Shown here one piece after another: positions 12,404-25,155 of a stretch of DNA of 64,000 nt. A model generated the notes under the pieces. That model searched no databases, was not told the origin of the DNA, and was given only the letters and a program-made list of their open reading frames with translations. The DNA comes from Parietaria judaica (lineage: Eukaryota; Streptophyta; Magnoliopsida; Rosales; Urticaceae), in assembly GCA_954871525.1 (NCBI GenBank), contig OX940871.1, forward strand, positions 27,812,586-27,876,585. The letters are read 5' to 3'. Every line of letters starts with the position of its first letter. The stretch's first letter is position 1. Position numbers and translations under genes: made by a program.

Positions 12404-14760
12404 GTCCTAAAACCATTATTTTTTCAATTGGTTCGAAATTTTAGGTTGTAAACAACGTAAAATAAAGAAATGCTATACGAAATGCTATAGAATTTCCTAT
12501 GGCATTTCTCGTCAACAATTTAATCCTTGCATATTTTTTCATGAGAACGCTTGTAATATTAAAATTACAATGTATAAACCCTAAAACCATTATTTTTTCA
12601 ATTGGTTCGAAATTTTAGGTTGTAAACAATGTAAAATAAAGAAATGCTAAAGGAAATGCTATTGCATTTCCTATGGAATTTCTCGTCAACAATTTAATCC
12701 TTGCATATTTTTGCATGAGAACGCTTGTAATATTAAAATTCTAATGTATAAGCCCTAAAATCATTATTTTTTCAATTGGTTCGAAATTTTAGGTTGTATA
12801 CAATGTAAAATAAAGAAATGTTATAGCAAATGTTGTAGCATTTGCTATGGCATTTCTCGTCAACAATTTAATCCTTGCATATTTTTGCATGAGAACGCTT
12901 GTAATATAAAAATTCCAATGTATAAGCCCTAAAAACGTTATTTTTTCATTTGGTTCAAAATTTTAGGTTGTAAACAATGTAAAATAAAAAAATGCTATAC
13001 GAAATGCTATAGCATTTCCTATGGCATTTCTCGTCAACAATTTATTCCTTGCATATTTTTCATGAAAAAGCTTGTAATATTAAAATTCCAATATATAAAC
13101 CCTAAAACCATTATTTTTTCAATTGGTTCGAAATTTTAGGTTGTAAACAATGTAACATAAAGAAATGCTATAAGAAATGCTATAGCATTTGCTATGGCAT
13201 TTCTCGTCAACAATTAAATCCTTGCATATTTTTGCATGAGAACGCTTGTAATATTAAAATTCCAATTTATAAGCCCTAAAATCATTATTTTTTCAATTGG
13301 TTCGAAATTTTAGGTTGTAAACAATGTAAAATAAAGAAATGCTAAAGGAAATGCTATAGCATTTCCTATGGCATTTCTCGTCAACAAATTAATCCTTGCA
13401 TATTTTTTCATGAGAACGCTTGTAATATTAAAATTCCAATGTATAAACCCTAAAACCATTATTTTTTCAATTGGTTCAAAATTTTAGGTTGTAAACAATG
13501 TAACATAAAGAAATGCTATAAGAAATGCAATAGCATTTGCTATGGCATTTCTTGTCAACAATTAAATCCTAGCATATTTTTGCATGAGAACGCTTGTAAT
13601 ATTAAAATTCCAATTTATAAGCCCTAAAATCATTATTTTTTCAATTGGTTCGAAATTTTAGGTTGTAAACAATGTAAAATAAAGAAATGCTAAAGGAAAT
13701 GCTATAGCATTTAGCATTTCCTATGGCATTTCTCGTCAACAATTTAATCCTTGCATATTTTTTCATGAGAACGCTTGTAATATTAAAATTCCAATGTATA
13801 AACCATAAAACCTTTATTTTTCCAATTGGTTCATATTTTAGGTTGTAAACAATGTACAATAAAGAAATTATAAAGGAAATGCTAGCATTTCTTATCGCAT
13901 TTCTCGTCAATAATTTAATCCTTGCATATTTTTGCATGAGAGCGCTTGTAATATTAAAATTCCAATGTATAAGCCCTAAAATCATTATTTTTTCAATTGG
14001 TTCGAAATTTTAGGTTTTAAACAATGTAAAATAAAGAAATGCTATAAGAAATGCTAGCATTTCCTATGGCATTTCTCGTCAACAATTTAATCCTTGCATA
14101 TGTTTGCATGAGAACGCATGTAATATTAAAATTCCAATGTAAAAGCCCTAAAATAATTATTTTATCAATTGGTTCAAAAATTTAGGTTGTAAACAATGTA
14201 AAATAAAGAAATGCTATAGGAAATGCGATAGCATTTCGTATGGCATTTCTCGTCAACAATTTAACCCTGCAAATTTTTGCATGAGAACGCTTGTAATATT
14301 AAAATTCCAATGTATAAACCATAAAATCATTATTTTTTCAATTGGTTCAAAATTTTAGGTTGTAAACAATGTACATTGAAGAAATGCTAAAAGAAATGCT
14401 ATAGCATTTCCTATGGCAATTCTCGTCAACAAATTAATCCTTGTGTATTTTTGCATGAGAACGCTTGTAATATTAAAACTCCAATGTATAAGCCCTAAAA
14501 TCATTATTTTTTCGGTTGGTTCGAAATCTTAGGTTTTAAACATTGTAAAATAAAGAAATGCTATAGGAAATGATATAGCATTCGCTATGGCATTTTTCGT
14601 CAACAATTTAATCTTTGCATATTTTTGCATGAGAACGCTTGTAATGTTAAAATTCCAATGTATAGGTCCTAAAATCATTATTTTTTCAATTGGTTCGAAA
14701 TGTTTGGTTGTAAAAAACGTAAAATAAAGAAATGCTATAGGAAATGCTATAGCATTTCCT
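12404..14760 (+). repeat. 12-monomer block, second copy with extra dimer
   Basis: This is a second copy of the preceding block. It is offset by 2082 bp in its left part and by ~2436 bp in its right part. The difference of ~354 bp is an extra two-monomer duplication at about 13381-13735. The extra pair repeats the CAATGTAACATAAAG monomer and ends with a short duplicated TAGCATTTC inside the palindrome (~13708). Confidence 0.8.
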
Positions 14761-16620
14761 ATGGAATTTCTCGTCAACAATTTAATCCTTGCATATTTTT
14801 TCATGAGAACGCTTGTAATATTAAAATTCAAATGTATAAACCCTAAAACCAATATTTTTTCAATTGGTTCGAAATTTTAGGTTGTAAACAATGTAAAATA
14901 AAGAAATGCTATAGGAAATGCTATAACATTTCCTATGGAATTTCTCGTCAACAATTTAATCCTTACATATTTTTGCATCAGAACGCTTGTAATATTAAAA
15001 TTCCAATGTATAAGCCCTAAAATCATTATTTTTTCAATAGGTTTGAAATTTAGGTTAAAAACAATATAAAATAAAGATTTAATACAAAATGCTATAGCAT
15101 TTCCCATGGCATTTCTCGTGAATGATTTAATTCTTGCATACTCTTGCATGAGAACGCTTGTAATATTAAAATTCCAATGTATATGCCCTAAAATCATTAT
15201 TTTTTCAATTGGTTCGAAATTTAAGTTTGTAAAAAACGTAAAATATAGAAATGCTATAGAAAATGCTATAGCATGTCCTATGGCATTTCTCGTCAACAAT
15301 TTAATCTTTTCATATGTTTGCATGAGAACGCTTGTAATATTAAAATTCCAATGTATAAGCCCTAAAATCATTATTTTTTCATTTGGTTTGAAATTTTAGG
15401 TTGTAAACAATGTAAAATAAAGAAATGCTATACGAAATGCTATAGCATTTCCTATGGAAGTTCTCGTCAACAATTTAATCCTTGCATATTTTTTCATGAG
15501 AACGCTTGTAATATAAAAATTCCAATGTATAAACCCTAAACCCATTATTTTTTCAATTGGTTCGAAATTTTAGGTTGTAAACAATGTAAAATAAAGAAAT
15601 GCTATAGGAGCATTTCCTATGCCATTTCTCGTCAACTATTTAATCCTTGCATATTTTTGCATGAGAAAGCTTGTAATATTAAAATTCCAATGTATAAGCC
15701 TTAAAATAATTATTTTTTCAATTTGGTTCAAAATTTTAGGTTGTAAACAATGTAAAATAAAGAAATGCTATACAAAATGCTATACGAAATGCTAAAGCAT
15801 TTCCTATGGCATTTCTCGTCAACAATTTAATCCTTGCATATTTTTGCATGAGAACGCTTGTAATATTAAAATTCCAATGTATAAGCCCTAAAATAATTAT
15901 TTTTTCAATTGGTTCGGAATTTTAGGTTGAAAACAATGTAAAATAAAGAAATACTATTCCTATGGCATTTCTCGTCAACAAATGAATCCTTGTATATTTT
16001 TGCATGTGAACGCTTGTAATATTAACATTCCAATGTATAAGCCCTAAAATCATTATTTTTTCAATTGGTTCAAAATTTTAGGTTGTAAACAATGTAAAAT
16101 AAAGAAATGCTATAGGAAATGCTATAGCATTTTGTATGGCATTTCTCGTCAACAATTTAATCCTTGCATATTTTTGCATGGGAACGCTTGTAGTATTAAA
16201 ATTCCAATGCATAAGCCCTAAAATCATTATTTTTTCAATTGGTTCGAAATTTTAGGTTGTAAAAAATGTAAATAAAGAAATGCTATAGGAAATTCTATAG
16301 CATTTGCTATGGAGTTTCTCGTCAACAATTTAATCCTTGCATATTTTTGCATGAGAACGCTTGTAATAATAAAATTCCAATGTATAAGCCCTAAAATCAT
16401 TTTTTTTCAATTGGTTCGAAATTTTAAATTGTAAACAATGTCAAATAAAGAAATGCTATAGGAAATGCTATAGCATTTCCTATGACATTTCTCGTCAACA
16501 ATTTAATCCTTGCATATTTTTTCATGGGAACGCTTGTAATATTAAAATTCCAATTTATAAGCCCTAAAATCATTATTTTTCAATTGGTTAAAAATTTTAG
16601 GTTGTAAACAATGTAAAATA

Positions 16621-18354
16621 AAGAAATGCTATAGGAAATGCTATAGAATTTACTATGGCATTTCTCGTCAACAATTTAATCCTTGCATATTTTTAGATGA
16701 GAACGCTTATAATATTAAAATTCCAATGTATAAGCCCTAAAATCATTATTTTATCAATTGGTTCGAAACTTTAGGTTGTAAACAATGTAAAATGAAGAAA
16801 TGCTATAGGAAGTGCTATTGCATTTCCTATGGCATTTCTCGTCAACAATTTAATCCTTGCATATTTTTGCATGAGAATGCTTGTAATATTAAAATTCCAA
16901 TGTATAAGCCCTATGATAATTATTTTTTCTATTGGTTCGAAATTTTGGTTGTAAACAATGTAAAATAAAGAAATGCTATACGAAATGCTATAGAATTTCC
17001 TATGGCATTTCTCGTCAACAATTTAATCCTTGCATATTTTTGCATAAGAACGCTTGTAATATTAAAATTCCAATGTATAAGCCCAAAAACCATTATTTTT
17101 TCAATTGGTTCGAAATTTTAGGTTGTAAACAATGTAAAATAAAGAAATGCTATAGGAAATGTTGCATTTCCTATGGCATTTCTCGTTAACAAATTAATCC
17201 TTGCGTATTTTTGCATGAGAACGCTTGTAATATTAAAATTCCAATGTATAAGCCCTAAAATCATTATTTTTTCAATTGGTTCGAAATTTTGGTTGTAAAC
17301 AATGTAAAATAAAGAAATGCTATAGGAAATGCTATAGCATTCGCTATGGCATTTCTCGTCAACAATTTAATCCTTGCATATATTTTCATGAGAACGCTTG
17401 TACTATTAAAATTCCAATGTATAAGCCCTAAAATCATTATTTTTTCAATTGGTTCGAAATTTTAGGTTTTAAACAATGTAAAATAAAGAAATGCTATACA
17501 AAATGCTATAGCATTTCCTATGGCATTTCTCGTCAACAATTTAATCCTTGCATATGTTTGCATGAGAACGCATGTAATATTAAAATTCCAATGTATAAGC
17601 CCTAAAATAATTATTTCATGAATTGGTTCGAAAATTTAGGTTGTAAACAATGTAAAATAAATAAATTCTATAGGAAATGCGATAGCATTTCATATGGCAT
17701 TTCTCGTCAACAATTTAATCCTGCATATTTTTGCATGAGAACGCTTGTAATATTAAAATTCCAATGTATAAACCATAAAATCATTATTTTTTCAATTGGT
17801 TCGAAATTTTACGTTGTAAACAATGTACAATAAAGAAATGCTAAAGGAAATGCTATAGCATTTCCTATTGCATTTCTCGTCAACAAATTAATCCCTGCGT
17901 ATTTTTGAATGAGAAGGCTTGTAATATTAAAATTTCAATGTATAAGCCCTAAAATAATTATTTTTTCAATTAGTTCGAAATTTTAGGTTGTAAACATTGT
18001 AAAATAAAGAAATGCTATAGGAAATGCTATCGCATTCGCTATGGCATTTCTCGTCAAAAATTTAATCCTTGCATATTTTTGCATGAGAACGCTTGTAATA
18101 ATAAAATTCCAATGTATAGGCCCTAAAATCATTATTTTTTCAATTGGTTCAAAATGTTAGGTTGTAAAAAACGTAAAATAAAGAAATGCTATAGGAAATG
18201 CTATAGTATTTCCTATGGCATTTCTCGTCAACAATTTAATCCTTGCATATTTTTGCATGAGAACGCTTGTAATATTATAATTCCAATGTATAAGCCCTAA
18301 AATCATTATTTTTTAAATTGGTTCAAAATTTTAGGTTGTAAACAATGTAAAATA
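16621..18354 (+). repeat. ~1.74-kb higher-order repeat, unit 1
   Basis: This is the first of three consecutive ten-monomer units. Markers are a monomer with TTTTTAGATGAGAACGC (~16691), a shortened TTCGAAATTTTGGTTGTAAAC (~16937), a TTGCATAAGAACGC monomer (~17040), a CATATATTTTCATGAG monomer (~17376) and a TTTTTGAATGAGAAGGC monomer (~17902). The next copies follow at +1733 and +1737 bp. Confidence 0.85.
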
Positions 18355-20093
18355 AAGAAATGCTATAGGAAATGCTATAGAATTTGCTATGGCATTTCTC
18401 GTCAACAATTTAATCCTTGCATATTTTTAGATGAGAACGCTTGTAATATTAAATTCCAATGTATAAGCCCTAAAATCATTATTTTATCAATTGGTTCGAA
18501 ACTTTAGGTTGTAAACAATGTAAAATGAAGAAATGCTATAGGAAGTGCTATTGCATTTCCTATGGCATTTCTCGTCAACAATTTAATCCTTGCATATTTT
18601 TGCATGAGAATGCTTGTAATATTAAAATTCCAATGTATAAGCCCTAAAATAATTATTTTTTCAATTGGTTCGAAATTTTGGTTGTAAACAATGTAAAATA
18701 AAGAAATGCTATACGAAATGCTATAGAATTTCCTATGGCATTTCTCGTCAACAATTTAATCCTTGCATATTTTTGCATAAGAACGCTTGTAATATTAAAA
18801 TTCCAATGTATAAGCCCAAAAACCATTATTTTTTCAATTGGTTCGAAATTTTAGGTTGTAAACAATGTAAAATAAAGAAATGCTATAGGAAATGCTATTG
18901 CATTTCCTATGGCATTTCTCGTTAACAAATTAATCCTTGCGTATTTTTGCATGAGAACGCTTGTAATATTAAAATTCCAATGTATAAGCCCTAAAATCAT
19001 TATTTTTTCAATTGGTTGATAATTTTGGTTGTAAACAATGTAAAATAAAGAAATGCTATAGGAAATGCTATAGCATTCGCTATGGCATTTCTCGTCAACA
19101 ATTTAATCCTTGCATATATTTTCATGAGAACGCTTGTAATATTGAAATTCCAATGTATAAGCCCTAAAATCATTATTTTTTCAATTGGTTCGAAATTTTA
19201 GGTTTTAAACAATGTAAAATAAAGAAATGCTATACAAAATGCTATAGCATTTCCTATGGCATTTCTCGTCAACAATTTAATCCTTGCATATGTTTGCATG
19301 AGAACGCATGTAATATTAAAATTCCAATGTATAAGCCCTAAAATAATTATTTTATCAATTGGTTCGAAAATTTTGGTTGTAAACAATGTAAAATAAATAA
19401 ATTCTATAGGAAATGCGATAGCATTTCGTATGGCATTTCTCGTCAACAATTTAATCCTGCATATTTTTGCATGAGAACGCTTGTAATATTAAAATTCCAA
19501 TGTATAAACCATAAAATCATTATTTTTTCAATTGGTTCGAAATTTTACGTTGTAAACAATGTACAATAAAGAAATGCTAAAGGAAATGCTATAGCATTTC
19601 CTATGGCATTTCTCGTCAACAAATTAATCCCTGCGTATTTTTGAATGAGAAGGCTTGTAATATTAAAATTTCAATGTATAAGCCCTAAAATAATTATTTT
19701 TTCAATTAGCTCGAAATTTTAGGTTGTAAACATTGTAAAATAAAGAAATGCTATAGGAAATGCTATCGCATTCGCTATGGCATTTCTCGTCAAAAATTTA
19801 ATCCTTGCATATTTTTGCATGAGAACGCTTGTAATAATAAAATTCCAATGTATAGGCCCTAAAATCATTATTTTTTCAATTGGTTCAAAATGTTAGGTTG
19901 TAAAAAACGTAAAATAAAGAAATGCTATAGGAAATGCTATAGTATTTCCTATGGCATTTCTCGTCAACAATTTAATCCTTGCATATTTTTGCATGAGAAC
20001 GCTTGTAATATTATAATTCCAATGTATAAGCCCTAAAATCATTATTTTTTAAATTGGTTCAAAATTTTAGGTTGTAAACAATGTAAAATAAAG
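18355..20093 (+). repeat. ~1.74-kb higher-order repeat, unit 2
   Basis: This unit carries the same ordered markers as unit 1: TTTTTAGATGAG at ~18425, the shortened TTTTGGTTG monomer at ~18671, TTGCATAAGAACGC at ~18773 and TTGAATGAGAAGGC at ~19640. By eye, single-base differences from units 1 and 3 are sparse. Confidence 0.85.
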
Positions 20094-21829
20094 AAATGCT
20101 ATAGGAAATGCTATAGAATATGCTATGGCATTTCTCGTCAACAATTTAATCCTTGCATATTTTTAGATGAGAACGCTTGTAATATTAAAATTCCAATGTA
20201 TAAGCCCTAAAATAATTATTTTATCAATTGGTTCGAAACTTTAGGTTGTAAACAATGTAAAATATAGAAATGCTATAGGAAGTGCTATTGCATTTCCTAT
20301 GGCATTTCCCGTCAACAATTTAATCCTTGCAAATTTTTGCATGAGAATGCTTGTAATATTAAAATTCCAATGTATAAGCCCTAAAATAATTATTTTTTCA
20401 ATTGGTTCGAAATTTTGGTTGTAAACAATGTAAAATAAAGAAATGCTAAACGAAATGCTATAGAATTTCCTATGGCATTTCTCGTCAACAATTTAATCCT
20501 TGCATATTTTTGCATAAGAACGCTTGTAATATTAAAATTCCAATGTATAAGCCCAAAAACCATTATTTTTTCAATTGGTTCGAAATTTTAGGCTGTAAAC
20601 AATGTAAAATAAAGAAATGCTATAGGAAATGCTTTGCATTTCCTATGGCATTTCTCGTTAACAAATTAATCCTTGCGTATTTTTGCATGAGAACGCTTGT
20701 AATATTTAAATTCCAATGTATAAGCCCTAAAATCATTATTTTTTCAATTGGTTCGAAATTTTGGTTGTAAACAATGTAAAATAAAGAAATGCTATAGGAA
20801 ATGCTATAGCATTCGCTATGGCATTTCTCGTCAACAATTTAATCCTTGCATATATTTTCATGAGAACGCTAGTAATATTAAAATTCCAATGTATAAGCCC
20901 TAAAATCATTATTTTTTTCAATTGGTTCGAAATTTTAGGTTTTAAACAATGTAAAATAAAGAAATGCTATACAAAATGCTATAGCATTTCCTATGGCATT
21001 TCTCGTCAACAATTTAATCCTTGCATATTTTTGCATGAGAACGCATGTAATATTAAAATTCCAATGTATAAGCCCTAAAATAATTATTTTATCAATTGGT
21101 TCGAAAATTTAGGTTGTAAACAATGTAAAATAAATAAATTCTATAGAAAATGCGATAGCATTTCATATGGCATTTCTCGTCAACAATTTAATCCTGCATA
21201 TTTTTGCATTAGAACGCTTGTAATATTAAAATTCCAACGTATAAACCATAAAATCATTATTTTTTCAATTGGTTCGAAATTTTACGTTGTAAACAATGTA
21301 CAATAAAGAAATGCTAAAGGAAATGCTATAGCATTTCCTATGGCATTTCTCGTCAACAAATTAATCCCTGCGTATTTTTGAATGAGAAGGCTTGTAATAT
21401 TAAAATTTCAATGTATAAGCCCTAAAATAATTATTTTTTCAATTAGTTCGAAATTTTAGGTTGTAAACATTGTAAAATAAAGAAATGCTATAGGAAATGC
21501 TATCGCATTCGATATGGCATTTCTCGTCAAAAATTTAATCCTTGCATATTTTTGCATGAGAACGCTTGTAATAATAAAATTCAAATGTATAGGCCCTAAA
21601 ATAATTATTTTTTCAATTGGTTCAAAATGTTAGGTTGTAAAAAACGTAAAATAAAGAAATGCTATAGGAAATGCTATAGTATTTCCTATGGCATTTCTCG
21701 TCAACAATTTAATCCTTGCATATTTTTGCATGAGAACGCTTGTAATATTATAATTCCAATGTATAAGCCCTAAAATCATTATTTTTTAAATTGGTTCAAA
21801 ATTTTAGGTTGTAAACAATGTAAAATAAA
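20094..21829 (+). repeat. ~1.74-kb higher-order repeat, unit 3
   Basis: This is the third unit, with TTTTTAGATGAG at ~20160, the shortened TTTTGGTTG monomer at ~20408, and TTGAATGAGAAGGC at ~21377. After about 21830 the marker order breaks down and less ordered monomers run up to the retroelement. Confidence 0.85.
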
Positions 21830-23117
21830 GAAATGCTATAGGAAATGCTATAGCATTTGCTATGGAATTTCTCGTCAATAATTTAATCTTTGCATATTTT
21901 TTCATGAGAACGCTTGTAATAATAAAATTCCAATGTATAAACCATAAAACCATTATTTTTTCAATTGGTTTGAAATTTTAGGTTGTAAACAATGTAAAAT
22001 AAAGAAAATCTATAGGAAATTCTATAGCATTTCCTATGGCATTTCTCGTCAAAAATTTAATCCTTGCATATTTTTGCATGAGAACGCTTGTAATATTAAA
22101 ATTCCAATGTATAAGCCCTAAATCATTATTTTTTCAATTGGTTCAAAATTTTAGGTTGAAAACATTGTAAAATAAAGAAATACTATAGGAAATTTCCTAT
22201 GGCATTTCTCGTCAACAAATTAATCCTTGCATATTTTTGCATGGGACGCTTGTAATATTAAAATTCCAGTGTATAAGCCCTAAAATCATTATTTTTTCAA
22301 TTGGTTCGAAATTTTAGGTTGTAAACATTGTAAAATAAAGAAATGCTATAGGAAATGCTATCGCATTCGCTATGGCATTTCTCGTCAACAATTTAATCCT
22401 TGCATATTTTTGCATGAGAACGCTTGTAATAATAAAATTCCAATTTATAGGCCCTAAGATCATTATTTTTTCAATTGGTTCAAAATGTTAGGTTGTAAAA
22501 AACGTAAAATAAAGAAATGCTATAGGAAGTGCTATAGCATTTCCTATGGCATTTCTCGTCAACAATTTAATCCTTGCATATTTTTGCATGAGAACGCTTG
22601 TAATATTAAAATTCCAATGTATAAGCCCTAAAATAATTATTTTTAAAATTGGTTCAAAATGTTAGGTTGTAAACAATGTAAAATAAAGAAATGCTATAGG
22701 AAATGCTATAGCATTTGCTATGGCATTTCTCGTCAACAATTTAATCTTTGCATATTTTTGCATGAGAACGCTTGTAATATTAAAATTCCAATGTATAAGC
22801 CCTAAAATCATTACTTTTTCATTTGGTTTTAAATTTTAGGTTGTAAACAATGTAAAATAAAGAAATGCTATACGAAATGCTATAGCATTTCCTATGGAAT
22901 TTCTCGTCAACAATTTAATCCTTGCATATAATTTTATGAGAACGCTTGTAATATTAAAATTCCAATGTATAAACCATAAAACCATTATTTTTTCAATTGG
23001 TTCGAAATTTTAGGTTGAAAACAATGTAAAATAAATAAAATTTATAAGAAATTCTATAGCATTTCCTATGGAATTTCTCGTCAACAAATTAATCCGTGCA
23101 TATTTTTGCATGGGACG

Positions 23118-25047
23118 TGTAGTAGCCGTAAAGGTTTTATATATTATCGTTTAGATGTTTAATCGATAATAAGATAAATATACATGCTCCTAGTTTTGGG
23201 ATTGTATTATCTCGTGATAAATAGTAATTGTATGACTCTGTTAGTAATTTATATATATATAACTACCTTCTTTAATTTTTACATTCATATAAATAAATCC
23301 ATTAAGTTATTTTGTATTTAACCTATTTCCTATAACCTATACGACTATAAAATTTGACCTTATCTATAAATATATAGATATCTTAGTTATTAAGTAACTA
23401 TTATTATTGGGTTATCATAAAAATAAAAATGGATTGTAATGAACCTTCTATATCCTTCTACCTTATCAATTTCTACCGACTTACACAAGCATCATTAGAA
23501 AACCCTCCAGATCATATTTTACTCGAATAAAATAAAAATAAAGAGAGAGCAAGAGCTTTCTCTCTGGAGGAAGAATAGTAAGAAGAAAAGACCAAGGCAC
23601 TTAAGGTATATGCATAAGTATCTTCATGGGAGATGGTTAAATAATTATATTAGTATTTATTAGCTTTAGGTTGAATACTTTTTATACGGTTTATATATAT
23701 ACTATTTTAAAAGTTTGATTATAAGTATATGGCAAATACTTGGGTATCATTATAACCTCCATGCATATCATAGTTTCAAATACATAAGTTTTTGTACAGA
23801 TGTAATAACTACGGTTCATAGGATACTAATGATTCGAATTAGTAATTATATTAGATTTTCTTTCAATAATATATTGTCATTAAAAAGGGTTTAATAACAC
23901 TGCTTTTAAAAGTGACATATGTTAAAATCCTATACTAATTTATACATAGACTCTTGCCTATGAGGTTATGTGATTGATCGAAGACCATATTATATATATT
24001 TATGTATAGGAAGGGTGTATAACTAGGATAACAAGAAGGTTATCACAATTCTAATGAACTGATATTTGAAATATCAGGAAGTTTGAGTTCAAAGGAAGCA
24101 TAGGTCCGTGCTTCGTAGTATTTCGGTTGAAGTAAGGTACGTAAAAGTACTCACTGCAACACAACAATAATAATGTGGTTTGTTTGATTGTGTGTGGTGT
24201 GAAACTCATGTTTGTATGGTTTGGTAGTTTAATTCTACCGTAGTACGAATTATGTTCGATACGCATTGTGAGCATATCGGAAAAACATGAGCATTTAGTC
24301 ATTTATATAATCTGTAGTGATACTATATATATGTATGACACTTTTAGTAAATTGCGTCGTACCAACCATTGTATATCGGGTCGCGTAGTCACTGATTGCA
24401 ATGTGTATGAAGCCTCCGACTGTATTGAGTCGAGTAGTCTCAAATGACACGTCGTGAGATGTTTGCCGCGGGCTGACTTGGTTAGGGTCGCGCCCCCGGT
24501 CCCCCGTTGGTAGTATAGCGCGCTGGTACGCACGCAAGGCCCACTAATATGTTTATAAGAAGTTATAAATTATAACCGGACATTGCATTATGCATTTAGA
24601 AGTGATCGTTCCTTGATATATTTTTGTGAGTAATATAAACCTTTTGCGTATTGAGCGTTAGCTCACTCGTATAGTTGTGTTGTAGATCCAGGAAAGAAAC
24701 CAATGAATGGCTAAATGCGGATGATACGGGTTAGTGATGCGACGTATATGGTGCATATGGTGGAATACGGGTCTTGAAATAGGAGGGTTGTAAACTTTTT
24801 GTTGTGTAATATTTTTAAAAACAATAGCTAGGAGCTCCGCTAGGTTTTTCTTTTGTAACTTTCTTTTGTTTTTGTAAAATATGTTTTGGGTACTACTGTA
24901 TAGAAGTTTCAAAACTATTATGAACTCCGTTTTTCTTTGCGCGCTAAAGTCAAGTACTCACATTTTTTTTATTAAATATTTTAGAAGTCGGGATTTGGAT
25001 TAGATAAAAGTAAAGTCATAATAGTCCCTTGGAAGGGGGCTGTTACA
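23118..25047 (+). mobile_element. 5' LTR of a Ty3/gypsy-like retrotransposon
   Basis: This 1930-bp non-satellite segment begins TGTAGTAGCC and ends GCTGTTACA, giving the TG...CA ends and a short terminal inverted repeat expected of an LTR. It is followed three bases later by a primer-binding site. It interrupts a satellite monomer after GCATGGGACG, so GGACG (23113-23117) would be the left target copy. The right copy cannot be checked because the element is truncated. Several runs of TATATA (23255-23265, 23690-23700, 23990-24000) could act as TATA elements, but I cannot choose one. A diverged, truncated relative lies at 2766-4511. Antisense open frames within it (24051-24302, 24295-24537) match those in the other copy. 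Confidence 0.88.
24132..24650 (+). other. Conserved island within the right LTR
   Basis: This segment shares near-identity with 2766-3283 (reverse strand), whereas the LTR sequence to its left has diverged. It contains the GC-rich stretch at ~24470-24515. The homology stops at 24650 only because the left copy is truncated there. The role is unknown. An R/U5 or enhancer segment under constraint, or recombination between elements, would both give this pattern. Confidence 0.6.
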
Positions 25048-25050
25048 AAG

Positions 25051-25063
25051 TGGTATCAGAGCC
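25051..25063 (+). promoter_or_regulatory. Primer-binding site (initiator Met tRNA)
   Basis: TGGTATCAGAGCC lies three bases after the LTR end and is complementary to the 3' end of plant initiator methionine tRNA. This is the standard minus-strand primer site of many plant Ty3/gypsy and Ty1/copia elements. It fixes the LTR end at 25047 and the element's direction as rightward. Confidence 0.93.
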
Positions 25064-25155
25064 GTTCACCTATCGTCACCATATACGTGTATTAGCTGAT
25101 TCAGATGTATCCGCAAGTAAGTTATTTTGTTAATTTCTTTTCTTTATTATAGACC

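Larger units (their letters stand above)
6823..23117 (+). repeat. Satellite array, main orientation, block 1
   Basis: This is a tandem array of ~174-bp monomers. In this orientation each monomer typically contains CTCGTCAACAATTTAATCC, then TGCATATTTTTGCATGAGA, ACGCTTGTAATATT, GCCCTAAAATCATTATT, CAATTGGTTCGAAATTTTAG and GTAAACAATGTAAAATAAAG, and then the palindrome. Two palindrome subtypes intermix, one with AGGAAATG and one with ACGAAATG in the left arm. The open frames listed by translation in either strand (for example 14877-15371 on minus, 164 codons) are monomer read-through with a 58-codon period and are not supported as genes. No other element is visible inside this block. Confidence 0.97.

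Noticed and set aside
14877..15371. 164-codon minus-strand ORF and the many 60-131-codon ORFs across the array (for example 11229-11549, 13641-13985, 37264-37659)
   Set aside because: They are read-through of the satellite monomer with a 58-codon period. The same peptide recurs wherever a monomer happens to lack the usual TAA, and there is no family similarity or start context.
6823..23117. CENP-B box in the monomer
   Set aside because: No monomer part fits the TTCG....A..CGGG core. The TTCG in GGTTCGAAATTTTAGG is not followed by CGGG.
24658..24912. 84-codon minus-strand ORF in the right LTR
   Set aside because: It is antisense within the LTR, lies partly in the region absent from the other copy, and has no recognisable domain.
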